DNA from: Owenia fusiformis
Taxonomy: Eukaryota > Annelida > Polychaeta > Sabellida > Oweniidae
NCBI GenBank assembly: GCA_903813345.2
Contig: CAIIXF020000006.1
Location: 10,732,348-10,796,347, forward strand
DNA length: 64,000 nucleotides
Direction of reading: 5' to 3'
Shown: piece by piece, positions 35,076 through 46,439 of the stretch
Position numbering within the stretch: position 1 is the first letter of the stretch
How the letters are laid out: every line of letters begins with the position of its first letter
Translations under genes and position numbers: made by a program
The notes under the pieces: generated by a model
Seen by the model: only the letters and a program-made list of their open reading frames with translations
The model's database searches: none
What the model was told of the DNA's origin: nothing

Positions 35076-36308
35076 CTGAAAAAGTAGCTCATATAAATCA
35101 GGAGTAGCAGTCAATCAATAAAGCGCTTTCGATATAAGTTATTACATACTCAAACCAATACGTCCTGTACAAGTCAGGTTAAATTAATTCTGCCATTGCT
35201 GGGATATTCACAAACCAATGCCCTCGATTAGGAAACGAGGGAAAATTAACGTCATTTAAAAATTACAGTTGCAGTATAAGTTTGGCTGAAAACTTATATT
35301 TAAAGCTCTAGATATTATTGAGGTTAGAACTATAATTCACAACGTATTAGTTTTAAGAACGAATGTAATGATTATCAAGTCTCTTTGACGCCTCACAGCA
35401 TTTGTTTCAAATTTATATAATGATATATTGATAGAATACGTTAAAACAGCTGTTTTTATGTTCAACATACTACAACATTTGGTGCGATAAACATTGATGC
35501 CAAATCATGATAAAATTATGAATTCCAGGTTTCAAATTGACGATTGACAATATCCCTCGAAAAACGTCCACTGGCTTGGAAAATTAATGTTTCCTTCTCA
35601 ATAAATGCCCAACCACCCCTTCAAAAAGTGGATGATTTGATGCACTCATTTTAATTTTACTTGATTAATACCTATTTGATGGACATTCTTCTGAAATTAT
35701 TCAAATAACTACTGTTTCTATAGAAACGATCTGCATTGTGATATTACAGTGTGCTTTGCTCTATTTTTCATCCTTCATCAGATTCTCCGAGTGACAATCA
35801 TGACTCAAAAAGCGGGGAGTGATCTAACATTGTGACAATGATCCTCTGACACATCAAATTGCCCATACAACTCTTGAAGAAGAATTTGGGTTCACGTAAC
35901 TTGTTCAAGTCCCGTATTCACTAAATAGGCTTCATTACATTTGGGATGTTGAAGCATCATATGAGAGGTCATCAGTTTAATTCCGAAAGGGACTGATTTT
36001 TCTTAGGGCTGTATGAAAGACAATGTATACTAAAACAATCCTCAGACAATTGCTAGGGAAGGCAATCACTGCAAAATGTAATGCCATAAAAAGGATGGGA
36101 TAAGGGTAATTGCCAATTTTGCCATATGAATAGAGCGCTGCCTTTTGCTCAAAATTTTTGCAGCCATTTGGAGACTGGTTTTATTGAAACTTTCAGGAAC
36201 AAATTTCCATAGAACTGTTCTGGTTTGTGCAAAATTTCAAAATCACTGTCACTTTTCTAGCTTTGGAGATATTGACTACTTCAATGGTCTCCTTTTTCCG
36301 GTCGCCCT
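35076..36308. other. Intron between CUB-a and CUB-b, middle unit
   Basis: 35880-35995 is shared with 7510-7625. The rest is unlike the leftmost unit. GGTCGCCCTGTAC at 36299 lies head to head with the MITE end at 36314. No gene seen; the 73-codon frame at 36145 overlaps the MITE. Confidence 0.45.
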
Positions 36309-37190
36309 GTACAATGCACAGGGCGTCCACAAAAGTAAACCCAAAGTCAGGGTACTAGAATTCTGAGCAAATTTTGAAAAATACGAAGGTAGCAGTAAAA
36401 GGCCTAGTTTGTCCACCATCCAATGGTACCCAGATTATTATGTAACTGCCATGGATGACTGAGCAATCATGACTTTTATGAAAGGTGTTTAAATCAGTAC
36501 TGTGCCAAGTTAGCATTCAAGTAGGAATGACACAGTGGATGATTTTTTGTGTTCCAAACATTATTAATGGTCAAATTCAAACTTGTTTCATGTTCTTCAT
36601 ACTTTTGCATAATTTTCCATAACTTCTAATTCGTACCTCCCTCTCGAGAAATTGGATCCGAAGAGCCTCTTAATTAGCAATAAAACTTCACTCAATTTTA
36701 TCCCCATGTAAAGTCAATAACCCTTGTTGAAATCCTAATTTCCTAATAATGAGTCTAAACAAGTAAATTCATGTGGGACATTATTTTTGTTGGCTCTACT
36801 GCTCAGGTGTCAGTTGAATCATTTTTGCCAGCCCATTTTAGAGTAGGTTAAGCTTTTTGCCAAACCTTTTTTCATAAAAAAGTTACTCGGTCCAAAGTCA
36901 AGTTCAGTATGGAAGGTCTGTCCTCTAACTTAATGTAACAGAAAAAGTAATACTAAGCCAATTACACATTAATTACCACACAGGAAGGTAACTTGGTATG
37001 GTTCTAATTTTACAACCTCTCATAATGGTCAAGGTTGCTCAGTCATACATCACAGTTAAATAATGATCTTGGTACCATTTGATGGAGAATAAATCAGGCT
37101 TTTTACGACTACCTTTGTATAACAAAACTGCTTAGGATTCTAGTAATTTGGATTTGAAGTTGGGAATACTTTTTTTGTAGACGCCCTGTA
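36309..37190. mobile_element. Fold-back MITE with CAGGGCGTC ends
   Basis: ACAGGGCGTCCACAAAAG near 36317 faces CTTTTTTTGTAGACGCCCTGT near 37190 in inverse orientation. The arms continue for about 180 bases (AAAGGCCTAGTTTGTCCACC facing the segment near 37090). CAGGGCGTCCACAAAAG resembles Tc1/mariner-type ends, but no transposase fragment is present. Absent from the other visible units. Confidence 0.65.
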
Positions 37191-37203
37191 CATTTGCTGA
37201 AAA

Positions 37204-37605
37204 ATTCAACTAGAGTCCATTTCACTGCTTCATTTCGTCAGTAGAACGGCAAAAATAAGATATTGGGAGACCATATAATATAATATATGGAAAAGTTTAT
37301 TCATAATGTACATGAATGACATTTGTATATCTTGGATTGCTTCTAGTTTGGCTTATAAAGTGTGTGGCCTCTTATATTTGGATGTTTCTCTGCCATGTTA
37401 TTTTCAATAAGATTAACATGGCTGAAATTCTTCAAATTACAAGACGGCACAGGCTTATTGCACAAAAAACTAAAAAATCTGAAATATACAAATGTCATTC
37501 ATGTACATTATGAATATACTTTTCCATATATTATTGCACAATGGTCTCCCAATTTCTTATTTTTGCCGTTCTACTGACGAAATGAAGCAGTGAAATGGAC
37601 TCTAA
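37204..37605. mobile_element. 400-bp MITE with about 120-bp inverted arms
   Basis: AGAGTCCATTTCACTGCTTC near 37211 faces GAAGCAGTGAAATGGACTCT near 37603. The arms also pair through GTAGAACGGCAAAAATAAGA and the TACATGAATGACATTTGTAT block. The overlapping short frames in the middle are not genes. Confidence 0.8.
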
Positions 37606-38240
37606 ATTGGAAATATTGCAATTGCAGGCCCATTGCCAGAACTTAATGATCACCTGTATGTTACAGCATTTGATGTTTTTGAAATCAGAATACACCAAAA
37701 TACGATAATTGGAATATATCATCCCCGAAGTATAAGGGGAATATTGCATTTGAAAAGGACACAGGTATTCCAAAAAATAGAAGTACAATACTTCTTTATT
37801 CACTGTTATGCTTCTCATTCTGTAACGAGGAAATGCAATATTAAAAAATGAAGGGTACATGTGGGTAAGATTGCCTTGAAACGAGGTTCACTAATTATGT
37901 CTACCAATAAATTTCAAAGAAGATTGGCAGCCATTATTCACATACTCCGTTACCTGGCGTGGAGCAATTGAGTAGAAATATTTCTATAAAATTCTTTTTG
38001 GACCAACTATTTCATTAGAAGACGTACACTATGAAAATTACGGTAATATACAAGTTTCATTGGCAGTCCTTGTCTTCAAAATATGAATAACTTTGTTACC
38101 AAATTGGTCAACGCCGGACAACGGAGTATCGAGTTTGAATACACCTCACGGTCTTTTTCATGTCAATGTGAAATATTTTATCTGAAATATTTGAAATAAA
38201 GTGAATTGAATTGAAAATTGAATTGAATAAAGCTATACTT
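37606..38240. other. Intron with a possible LINE tail
   Basis: 38183-38232 contains AATAAAGTGAATTGAATTG and a second GAATTGAAT run, resembling the 3' terminal repeat of the LINE at 24198-24221. No RT motif could be read upstream, so any LINE here is a short 3' fragment. The frames at 37531-37860 are unrecognised. Confidence 0.4.
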
Positions 38241-38540
38241 CAGAAAGATCTCAAAATTGACGCAAATTCCTGTTGGCAGCCATTCTGAATTTTCTGAGCC
38301 ACAAATCAGAAAAACAATACCATATCTGTGATCTACCCTAAATTTCCTTCAAGCTGAGATCAGAAAATTATTGCGAAATTCCACATAAGGCGACCATTTT
38401 GAATTTTACGAGGCAAAAATTAGAAAAACGATACAACATTTGCAATTTACTCTAAATTGGCTTTCATTTGAGTATGATAAAGCTATAATTTCGAAGAATC
38501 TAAAATTAACGCAAATTCCTGTTTCCTCGACCCCCCATAC
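38232..38540. repeat. Degenerate tandem repeat, about 120 bp per unit
   Basis: AAAGCTATA, GACGCAAATTCCTGTT, GCGACCATTTTGAATTTT, ATCAGAAAAACAATAC and close variants return two or three times. No coding capacity. Confidence 0.5.
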
Positions 38541-38685
38541 ACAGACCCTGGGGGTCAGGCTGGAAAACTCGGAATATATGTGAAATAGATAGATGTTGTG
38601 AATATATCAAAATTTCAAACAATGATATATATATGCATACACAAGATAACCTTATTTTATTTTTTGATTAATTCTAAATGTTTAC

Positions 38686-38935
38686 CTGATGCCGTCCAAG
38701 ACAACTGAAATCCTGCGGCAGTTTCGTTAAAATCACTCTCGAACCGGAGATAGAGCTGGTTAGTAGTGCTGCTAAATCCTCGACCCTCAACTGGCGAATT
38801 AACAAGAAGAGAATCGCCACAAAACCTTCCGATGTAAGGGGATGTGTCAGATGGTCCATCATTGATTTGTAAAAAATCATAATAACAGACTTGCTCAAAT
38901 TCTAGGTCGAAAACGCTGAATGACACCTGTATGGT
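38686..38935 (-). CDS. CUB-a second-half exon, right copy
   Basis: The exon is 250 nt, with acceptor TTTCTATAG and donor GTAAAC. It encodes TIQVSFSVFDLEFEQVC (Cys3), LQINDGPSDTSPYIG and RFCGDS (Cys4), ending GFQLSWTAS plus one base. The usual YDG is NDG here. ESDFNETAA contains a possible N-glycosylation site (NET) absent from the left copy. 15 residues differ from 11916-12165 against 4 silent changes, with no stop or frameshift. It is followed in transcription by the CUB-b pair at 34960 and 33883. Confidence 0.9.
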
Positions 38936-39111
38936 CTATAGAAACATACAAAATTATTATTATGACGGCACCCTTAATGATTAGTTTTACTCATTGATAT
39001 CGACTATATTCTCAACAGATCGTTTCCGAGTTAACTGGTTGCTCTTAGTATTTCGTAAAGTCTGTGACAAAAGTTAGGTGATTGTTTATAATTTAGAAGC
39101 AAACCGCACAC

Positions 39112-39187
39112 CTTTTTGTAGAGACACTGATAGTCCATGTAGTTAATGGGCTGATCAGAGTGTGCCTCTGCCCAACAAAGACAATTC
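39112..39187 (-). pseudogene. Decayed CUB-a first-half exon, right copy
   Basis: Same relic as at 12333-12408. It keeps TTWTISVSTK and a GTGTG donor but has lost the cysteines and the acceptor. It lies between the working CUB-a exons. Confidence 0.6.
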
Positions 39188-39231
39188 TGACCAAATACAA
39201 TTAAAGAAGCAAAATGTTAAATAACACACAC

Positions 39232-39341
39232 CTTGCCTGCGGAAACTGTGATAGTCCATGCACAAATTTCATTGTTCTGGTATCCAAATGGGACTGGATA
39301 TTGTAGTGACCCACTGTCTCCAACTAGACTATCGCCGCATG
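39232..39341 (-). CDS. CUB-a first-half exon, right copy
   Basis: The exon is 110 nt, between acceptor TGCCTTCAG and donor GTGTGT. It encodes CGDSLVGDSGSLQYP, then QNNEICAWTITVSAGK in phase 0. Cys1 and Cys2 are present, and Trp follows Cys2 as usual. It sits at the junction of units A and B. On its right the intron is nearly identical to the one beside 12567; on its left the sequence is diverged. Confidence 0.9.
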
Positions 39342-39344
39342 CTG

Positions 39345-40146
39345 AAGGCAAAAAATGTAATTACACAGGCATCAGCTAGTGAGTAGTTGTAAATATTTAA
39401 AATGTGCAATGAGCCTTATCAGAGTGTAATTCCAAATCATTCTCGGAGGGTTTATTTAATTAAGTAGTACATTGTTTGAACTTAATGAATGAGAACAGTA
39501 CATTTGAATGATCCAATCTTTGATAGTACAGGGTGGCCAGATCAGTTTAACTTAGAAACGAAGGTATGTTCTACCCTGGTTCTGTTTTGACAATCTATTG
39601 TTCTTGAATATCGAGTCTTTAAAAAACTTAGAATCACAAGGAACTTTGAAGAAAGTCCATGGTGTATATTTGAATTTCTCATCACTTATCGGTTCAACTC
39701 ACATTAAACGTACACAGCCATTAACATTTTATGTTTTTTATCTTGAAATATGTTTCAGAATGAACGCAATCTGCCAGTCACAGTATACAGCCAATGATAT
39801 ATCTTCTCTCAAACAAAAATGTACCTTATTTATTCTTCTTCTCAAAGGTTTCTTACATTTGATTAAAACAACATGTTGAAGAACAATATACCCGCCTACC
39901 AGTGATACAACTAGAAAGAGTCAATAAAGGCCCAATACATAAATAGCTACTAGATATGACAGCCTTTCTGAACCACCTGGTTGCTCATTAGACCTTATAA
40001 GGCAAGTTACATCCATTAGACTTGTCAATTAAATCCTTATATTATCCAATCAGCTAATAGTGATGCTTTATGGGATTATATTTATATTTATGAACATAAC
40101 AAAAGCACATGTTATAATTTCATACTTTACAGTCAGTGAACATAAA
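39345..40146. other. Left end of large intron B, no gene seen
   Basis: Same as 12571-13372 with a few base changes (for example near 39807). Nothing coding recognised. Confidence 0.5.
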
Positions 40147-43100
40147 CACTCTCCCATGTATACCGTTCCGTATTAGTGAAATTGTTGACATTAATACGGA
40201 ATAAATCATACCATTTCATGAAAAATGGTGACCTTGTCCTACGGAAATTGAGAATATGTTTCACAGCAAGTTCGCATGGCGACACTGTATAGCACATGCT
40301 CTGGGGAATTGATTCTACTTTCTATAGACACCAAACACATCTCTGTCCATAGAATAATAAAAAGCCTTAGGGTCCAAAACTCCTTTGTTTACATTTACAA
40401 AAACGAGAAAAAATGACAAAAGTTGTAATAACTTTTTAAATCTAAACCTGTTTAAAGCGATTTCACTTGCTAGCGACAGATACTTTAATCTTTCACGAAC
40501 CGAACATGTCAGTTTGGTTTGTAATATCTCCAAATAAACGATTTCAACATTTTGAAAAACTCGATGCTAGTCCACGTGTTAATACGGAATGGGTAAACGG
40601 TTTCCAAGTGTTAATACGGAATGGGTGTTAAATCGTATATATTCCCGGGGAAATCACAATTTCCATAAAACTTGCAATGATGATTGTTCTGATAGCTCAT
40701 TGATGGACATTGGACAGTATCTTATTGCATGCAAATGGCACGCTAACCGAAGGCGGCAACACGCCCGTCAATCGCAAGGATTGAATGCACATAAATAGTG
40801 TTCTCTTTTTTCTTAAGTATTAAAAGATAAGTTGTATATCGACGGCGTCAACGCGATAGATTTACGCCCATTAATAGTAAAGATAGTTCGTTGTACTTTT
40901 TCTCATTGCATCTAATAGGTTGTAGTTTACTACCGACATTTTCATTCAAAAATGTGGTTTAGAGAGACAATTAGTACCAAATGAGGTTAGCTGTCCATTT
41001 GTTCATTTTAATTTAATACAGCAAAATGAAGCTTACATTTTATATTGTTAGTACCTCTACTGAAATACTCCATTCTGATTGGTTGATTAGCCGTCAACAA
41101 TATGCACTGTTAACTGCTACTAGATACTGTTGACCGCTACTTTTGAAGAAAAAAAGTTTTATGACGTCATGATATTGAAAATATTGATGAAAGTGATATT
41201 TTGAGTTTACTAGACAAGTATAGCAAAAATGCAAATAGAAACATAAAATCAACATTAATTTACTAATGAGTAAGCCGTGATGTGCCGAATATAGAGAGTT
41301 TAGCTACTGCTGTCTTCAGATTTTCTACAATATTATTGCTGACGTGGTTCAGAGAAAATATTATGAAATGAAGCCATGCCGATTGATGATTGTATAATAA
41401 GTTTCTTCGGATTAACAAAACAATTGAAGACCGCTCCATTCGGTCAACCGTCAAAATCGTATATCTCGACTGTAAACTTTGAAACTACTGTTGACCTCGA
41501 CCTTCGGTCTCTGTCAACAGTAGTTTCTCTGTTTACAGTCTCGGTATACAATTTTGCCGGTTGACCTCTGGAGAGGTCAACAATTGTATATTGTTAGTAC
41601 CTCAACTGAAATATTCGATTCTGATTGGTTCATTAGCGGTCAACAATATGCACTGTTGACCGCTACAAGATACTGTTGACCGCTACTTTTGAAAAAAAAG
41701 TTCCATGACGTCATAATATTGTAAACGTTGATGAAAGTGATATTTTGAGTTTACTAGACGACAAGTAAAGCAAAAATGCAAAAAAATCAACATTAATTTA
41801 CTAATAAATATGCCGTGATGTGCCGAATATAGAGAGTTTAGCTACCACTATCTTCTGAATTTCTACAAAAAAATTGCTGACGTGGTTCGCAGAAAAGATT
41901 ATGAAATGAAGCCATGCCGATTGATGATTGCCGTCTATATGTGTATTATTAGTTTCTTCGGACTAACAAAACAATTGTAGACCTCTCCATTCGGTCAACC
42001 GTCAAAATCGTATACCTCGACTGTAAACCTTGAAACTACTGTTTTTTTGCCGGTTGACCTCTGGAGAGGTCAACAATTCTCCTTTTCGCGATTCGCTCTT
42101 TGAATCAGAACGTTCGCAAATATGCACTCAAAAAGCACTCAAAAAGGACAAAATTTGATTGGTTTATATTTTCTCACTATGCATTTCGCGTAGCTATTTG
42201 CGTGACCCGAAAGTTCTAAATCAAACTAATTACGCAATTTTGTTTTTACACCCGCACGCTAAATAAAACAATGACAACATCGAAAGTATTCTTCTTTGTC
42301 ATTGCTTTAATAGTCTGTATACCGAGTTTAATCAATAAAAGATTGTACAATGTACAACAAAATTCGGAAACGAGTACTATAGATTTGCTTTCGGACCACT
42401 GAACAGAGTGACCTAGATAATAGCGACGCTTCTCCTTTGGTCTACTGCTCAGTTATTTGTTGGTTTTCAACGTAACTCTATGATGTAATTTGATGATGAA
42501 TACTTTAATTCCGTTGTTGCATCGATGATGCAGTTTGTAGTGCGGTAAGATTGGCATGAAAGTATTGAACGGCGAATGGAATTGTTTTTTCCAATATGGC
42601 GACAAGTCAACGATCATGTGACCTTCTCTTCAGGAATATTTTCTCACTTTTCAATCATCGTTTTCACCACGCTATGAATCAATACAATGAAAAAAATAGC
42701 TGTTATATTAAGATTAATAAAAGATCAATCGTTTCTAATAATTTTTTTCTGTACCCTCGTACGGGAATATGAACGTATATATCGTTTGAAAAATAGGTGT
42801 TAAAATCCCCATGTTAAACATATGAGGGAAAACAAGGAAGTATAAATTTGTTCCTCCGCGAACTGCATCATGGGAAATATTTTGACCTTATAAGGAAAGA
42901 TTTTTGCGTCTCCTCTTTGAAGAGGGAACAGCGATTTCGAGAATTGTATATTGTTTCCTTGTGAAATGAAAAATGTAGTATAGTTGTCATTACTTATGCG
43001 ATATTCCCTATCACCGTGTCTAGTGCTGGCACTTAGATGATTTTCTTGCGAAGGTTTTGGTACTTCCTTCAAAACCGGCATGACACTCTTACCCTCTCCA

Positions 43101-43704
43101 TGACGAATGAAGTTATAATTGAAGCTAAATGCCCATGCTACTGAAACCCGTATTCAAGGTATTATGTTTCATACCCCGGGTTATGTAATCATCTTAATTG
43201 CTTCATTTCATTCACGAGTGCACTGTTTCGTTCATTGAGTTTACTCATTGAGTCGACCAATTCCGTATTAACACGTGGACTAGCATCGAGTTTTTTAAAA
43301 TGTTGAAATCGTTTATTTGGAGATATAACAAACCAAGCTGACATGTTCGGTTCGTCAACGACTTAAGTATCTGTCTCTGGCAAGTGAAATCGGTTTCAGG
43401 AGTTCAAGATTTAAAAAGTTATGACAACTTTTGTCATTTTTTCACGTTTTTGTAAATGTAAACAAAGGAGGTTGGGACCCTAAGGCTTTTTTATTATTCT
43501 ATCGACAGAGATGTGTTTGGTGTCTATAGAAAGTAGAATCAATTCCCCAGAGCATGTGCTATACAGTATTGCCGTGCGAACTTGCTGTGAAACATAATCT
43601 CAATTTCCGTAGGACACTGTCACCATTTTTCATGAAATGGTATGATTTATTCCGTATTAATGCCAACAATTTTACTAATACGGAACGGTATACATGGGAG
43701 AGTG
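40147..43704. mobile_element. 3.6-kb TIR element, unit B copy
   Basis: Copy of 13373-16930, with the same CACTCTCCC ends and TAAA flanks. It includes the 0.5-kb direct duplication at 41041-42078. A few single-base differences only. Confidence 0.8.
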
Positions 43705-44441
43705 TAAACTAAATAGCAATTGACCAACATTTTTTTAACCAAGAGTCTTTATACATTTTGTCATGCTTGCTACATAGACTTTCCAGTTAATTTATGTAAA
43801 GTAAATGTAGGTTTCTTAGGTAAATTGATTCATATTCTAATAATCCCTAACATCTAAATTTGATATCATAAAGCAATTGCTTTTGGGGTCATTTCAAGAA
43901 TTAAATGTAGAAACCAGCACAAAAGCTTAAAATGTATGGGAAATTCTGAACAAATTGAAAAATTGTATCGGTCCTTTCATCTGGTCCCTTCCTACCACAA
44001 AGGGTTGCACTAAGTCATGCGGCTGCCCTTCATTTATGCAATAATTCTGCACTTTTCAACCTCTATTACCATGTTGTACCAGGGTGTCTCCAAATTTGAA
44101 ATTGATGATCTGTTTCCATTTTTCAACATACTACCCCCCCCCCCAGGATATCAGCAGCCCTCCTATCTTTTGTTTCATTGCAAGGCATTCTACCATTTAC
44201 AGGTGACATCCAGGTTAAAATAAATATTGTACTTTATTGTTTATTTATATAAGGGGACATCTAATGCTTACAGCGCTTTGCCCCTTGTAATTGTATCTAA
44301 ATGACTTGTGCTTACAATAGATATGAAAGATGATCTTTTATTTTTATGCAATCATATGCAAATGGCAAGAGATAACGAATCATCCCATTTCCTAGGGGTG
44401 TTCGATATGGGACCCGTTGTTATAGATTTCCTCTAACCCCC
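43705..44441. other. Intron B stretch without recognised features
   Basis: Counterpart of 16931-17665. The C run near 44140 is two bases longer, which truncates the short frame starting at 44017. No gene. Confidence 0.4.
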
Positions 44442-45220
44442 CTATCACACCAAACTCGTTCGTACCCGTTCTTGCCAGTCCAACGAAAACGTCGTAAAAC
44501 GGGCTCAATCTGGCTGTGATCGGGAAATATGTCTGAAATAATTAGCTTCTTCGTTCTTAAACAGTCTTCAATACGTCCATCTCGTTCGCAGTTCGTTCAG
44601 GTCGCACCACGTCGGTGTGCAACGCCGTAGAACGCGTCCCTTAGTCTAGAAGGTCATCATGACCTGATAACAGAACGGTATGGTCGCAATCGAATTCGGA
44701 ATCGATTCAAAATTCTAAAATCACATTCCCGTCTGAGAACGTTCATAAAGTTCGTAAATAGACCTTAGAAAGTTGCAGGTACGTTCATTCCGTTCGCAAA
44801 CAGTTTAAAACCAGTTTTGAAGAACGCAGTGGCAACTTGTTTGGTGTGATAGCTATATTTTTGCTAACTCGTTCATAAGCAGTGTTAAATACGTTCTTAA
44901 TCAGTTTAAACCCGTTTGCAATGAGTTCTACCTCGTTCTCAACACGTCCTCAGACAGTTCAACTCGTTGTTAAAACGTCCCTAGTAGGATTCGTAGTACG
45001 TCCAACTCGTCATTAGTACGTTGTCACTCGTTCTAATTGTAGAACGTGACGACCACGAGAACATTTTGAGCATTGTCTAAGTTTTAGAGGACCTACCCGA
45101 TCGAGTACGTTCGATGAAGTTTGTAAATAGATCCCAAACGGTTCTTAGTACGTCCAGTCCGTTCGTACACAGTTGAAGCCCGTTTTCGAGAACGTAGTGA
45201 GAACTAGTTTGGTGTGATAG
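44442..45220. mobile_element. CGTTC/ACGTCC motif MITE, unit B copy
   Basis: Copy of 17666-18444 with the same CTATCACACC ends and motif arrays. One base differs in GAATTCGGAATCG near 44700. Confidence 0.65.
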
Positions 45221-45394
45221 TAGGGTAAGGAAAAACCCTTTGTGAACAGGTTTTTGGACAAATGGAACATCCAAAATAGTGAATTTGTGCTTGTGTTGTT
45301 CAATAGACCTCATTCTTACACAGTCATTATACAGTGAACATGTCTCAACCATCAGAAAACTGAGTGCTGATGTTCAAGATTGAACTAATAATAT

Positions 45395-45539
45395 GAGGTT
45401 ATATAATGGTTGATTCCGTATATCGTGTTTATACTCAAGGGAGTATATGATATATTCACGGGTGACCGAAGGGAACGAGTAAATATATCATATACTCACG
45501 AGAGTATAACGATATACAGAATCAACCATTATATGATCT
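45395..45539. repeat. 145-bp palindrome, unit B copy
   Basis: Copy of 18619-18763. One base (TAATGGTTGATTC) restores exact pairing that unit A has lost (TAATGATTGATTC). Confidence 0.75.
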
Positions 45540-45590
45540 TATCCCACCCTAATCTTTAATCAATAAAAAGTTAATCTAAATTCATCAGCA

Positions 45591-45726
45591 GTTGTATATC
45601 AAGTCGAAGAGTTGTATGCGCTGCCCAGGAGTTGTATACGCTATCCAGGAGTTGTATACGCTATCCAGGAGTTGTATATCGTTCCCAAGAGTTGTATATC
45701 GTTCCCAAGAGTTGTATACGATGAGT
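45591..45726. repeat. 20-bp minisatellite, unit B copy
   Basis: Seven 20-base units, the same number and order of variants as 18815-18950. Confidence 0.85.
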
Positions 45727-45814
45727 GTTGGTTTTATATGGCAGTTATACAATGCTATTATACAATCGTATAAAGCACTTAGGTTGGGATAATCCATGGT
45801 ATCGAATTTCCAGG

Positions 45815-46439
45815 CTTCCTAGTCAACTCGTACCCAAGACAACTCGTACCCAAGACAACTGGTACCCAAGACAACTCGTACCCAAGATTATTTTCAGTAT
45901 AATGGGTGCACATTGGGGAAAAAATTGAGTTTATATTGCTTTCAGGTTGTAATGTGAATCAAATAAGCCTCAATATTTTTTTGAATTTAGACGACATTTT
46001 TTCTCAATGGATCAGTAAAGCATTTTTTTATTAAATAAAAGAAGTGCTTGAAGCGCTTGTTCACAACATTTTTTTGTCAAACATATATACAAATAAATAT
46101 AATTACAACATTAGATCTGACAATTGTTCAAAACACTCATAAACATACAATATTTTGAAAAATGATTATGAATATGTGGAATAAACATGTCTCTTCACTC
46201 GAACATCCTGAATCTGTGACCAATATAAAATAATAGTCAATATAAATTGACACTCAGCTCAAAATGTCACAAAATTAAATCAATTTCTTCCGAAAATTCT
46301 TCTTCAAACTTTAAACTATTCTGAACAGTATGTTACAATTATAATATGTATATCTATTCACATTCCCAGTCCAAAATATATACTTGGGTACGAGTTGTCT
46401 TGGGTACGACTTGTCTTGGGTACGAGTTGACCAGTTACC
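45815..46439. mobile_element. 16-bp-array element, unit B copy
   Basis: Copy of 19039-19663 with four and three end repeats and flanking AATTTCCAGG. Confidence 0.75.

Larger units (their letters stand above)
12571..39344. repeat. Recent tandem duplication, unit A
   Basis: 12571-34602 aligns with 39345-64000. By eye the two show only scattered single-base differences, homopolymer changes, an 18-bp and a 2-bp indel, and one 2605-bp indel. Offsets are 26774 at the left end, 29382 after the large indel and 29398 at the right. If the duplicated unit is the spacing of the two left edges, it is about 26.8 kb and ends at the CUB-a exon at 39.3 kb. The far end of unit B is outside the window. Two poorly separated haplotypes in the assembly could mimic this pattern. 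Confidence 0.8.
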
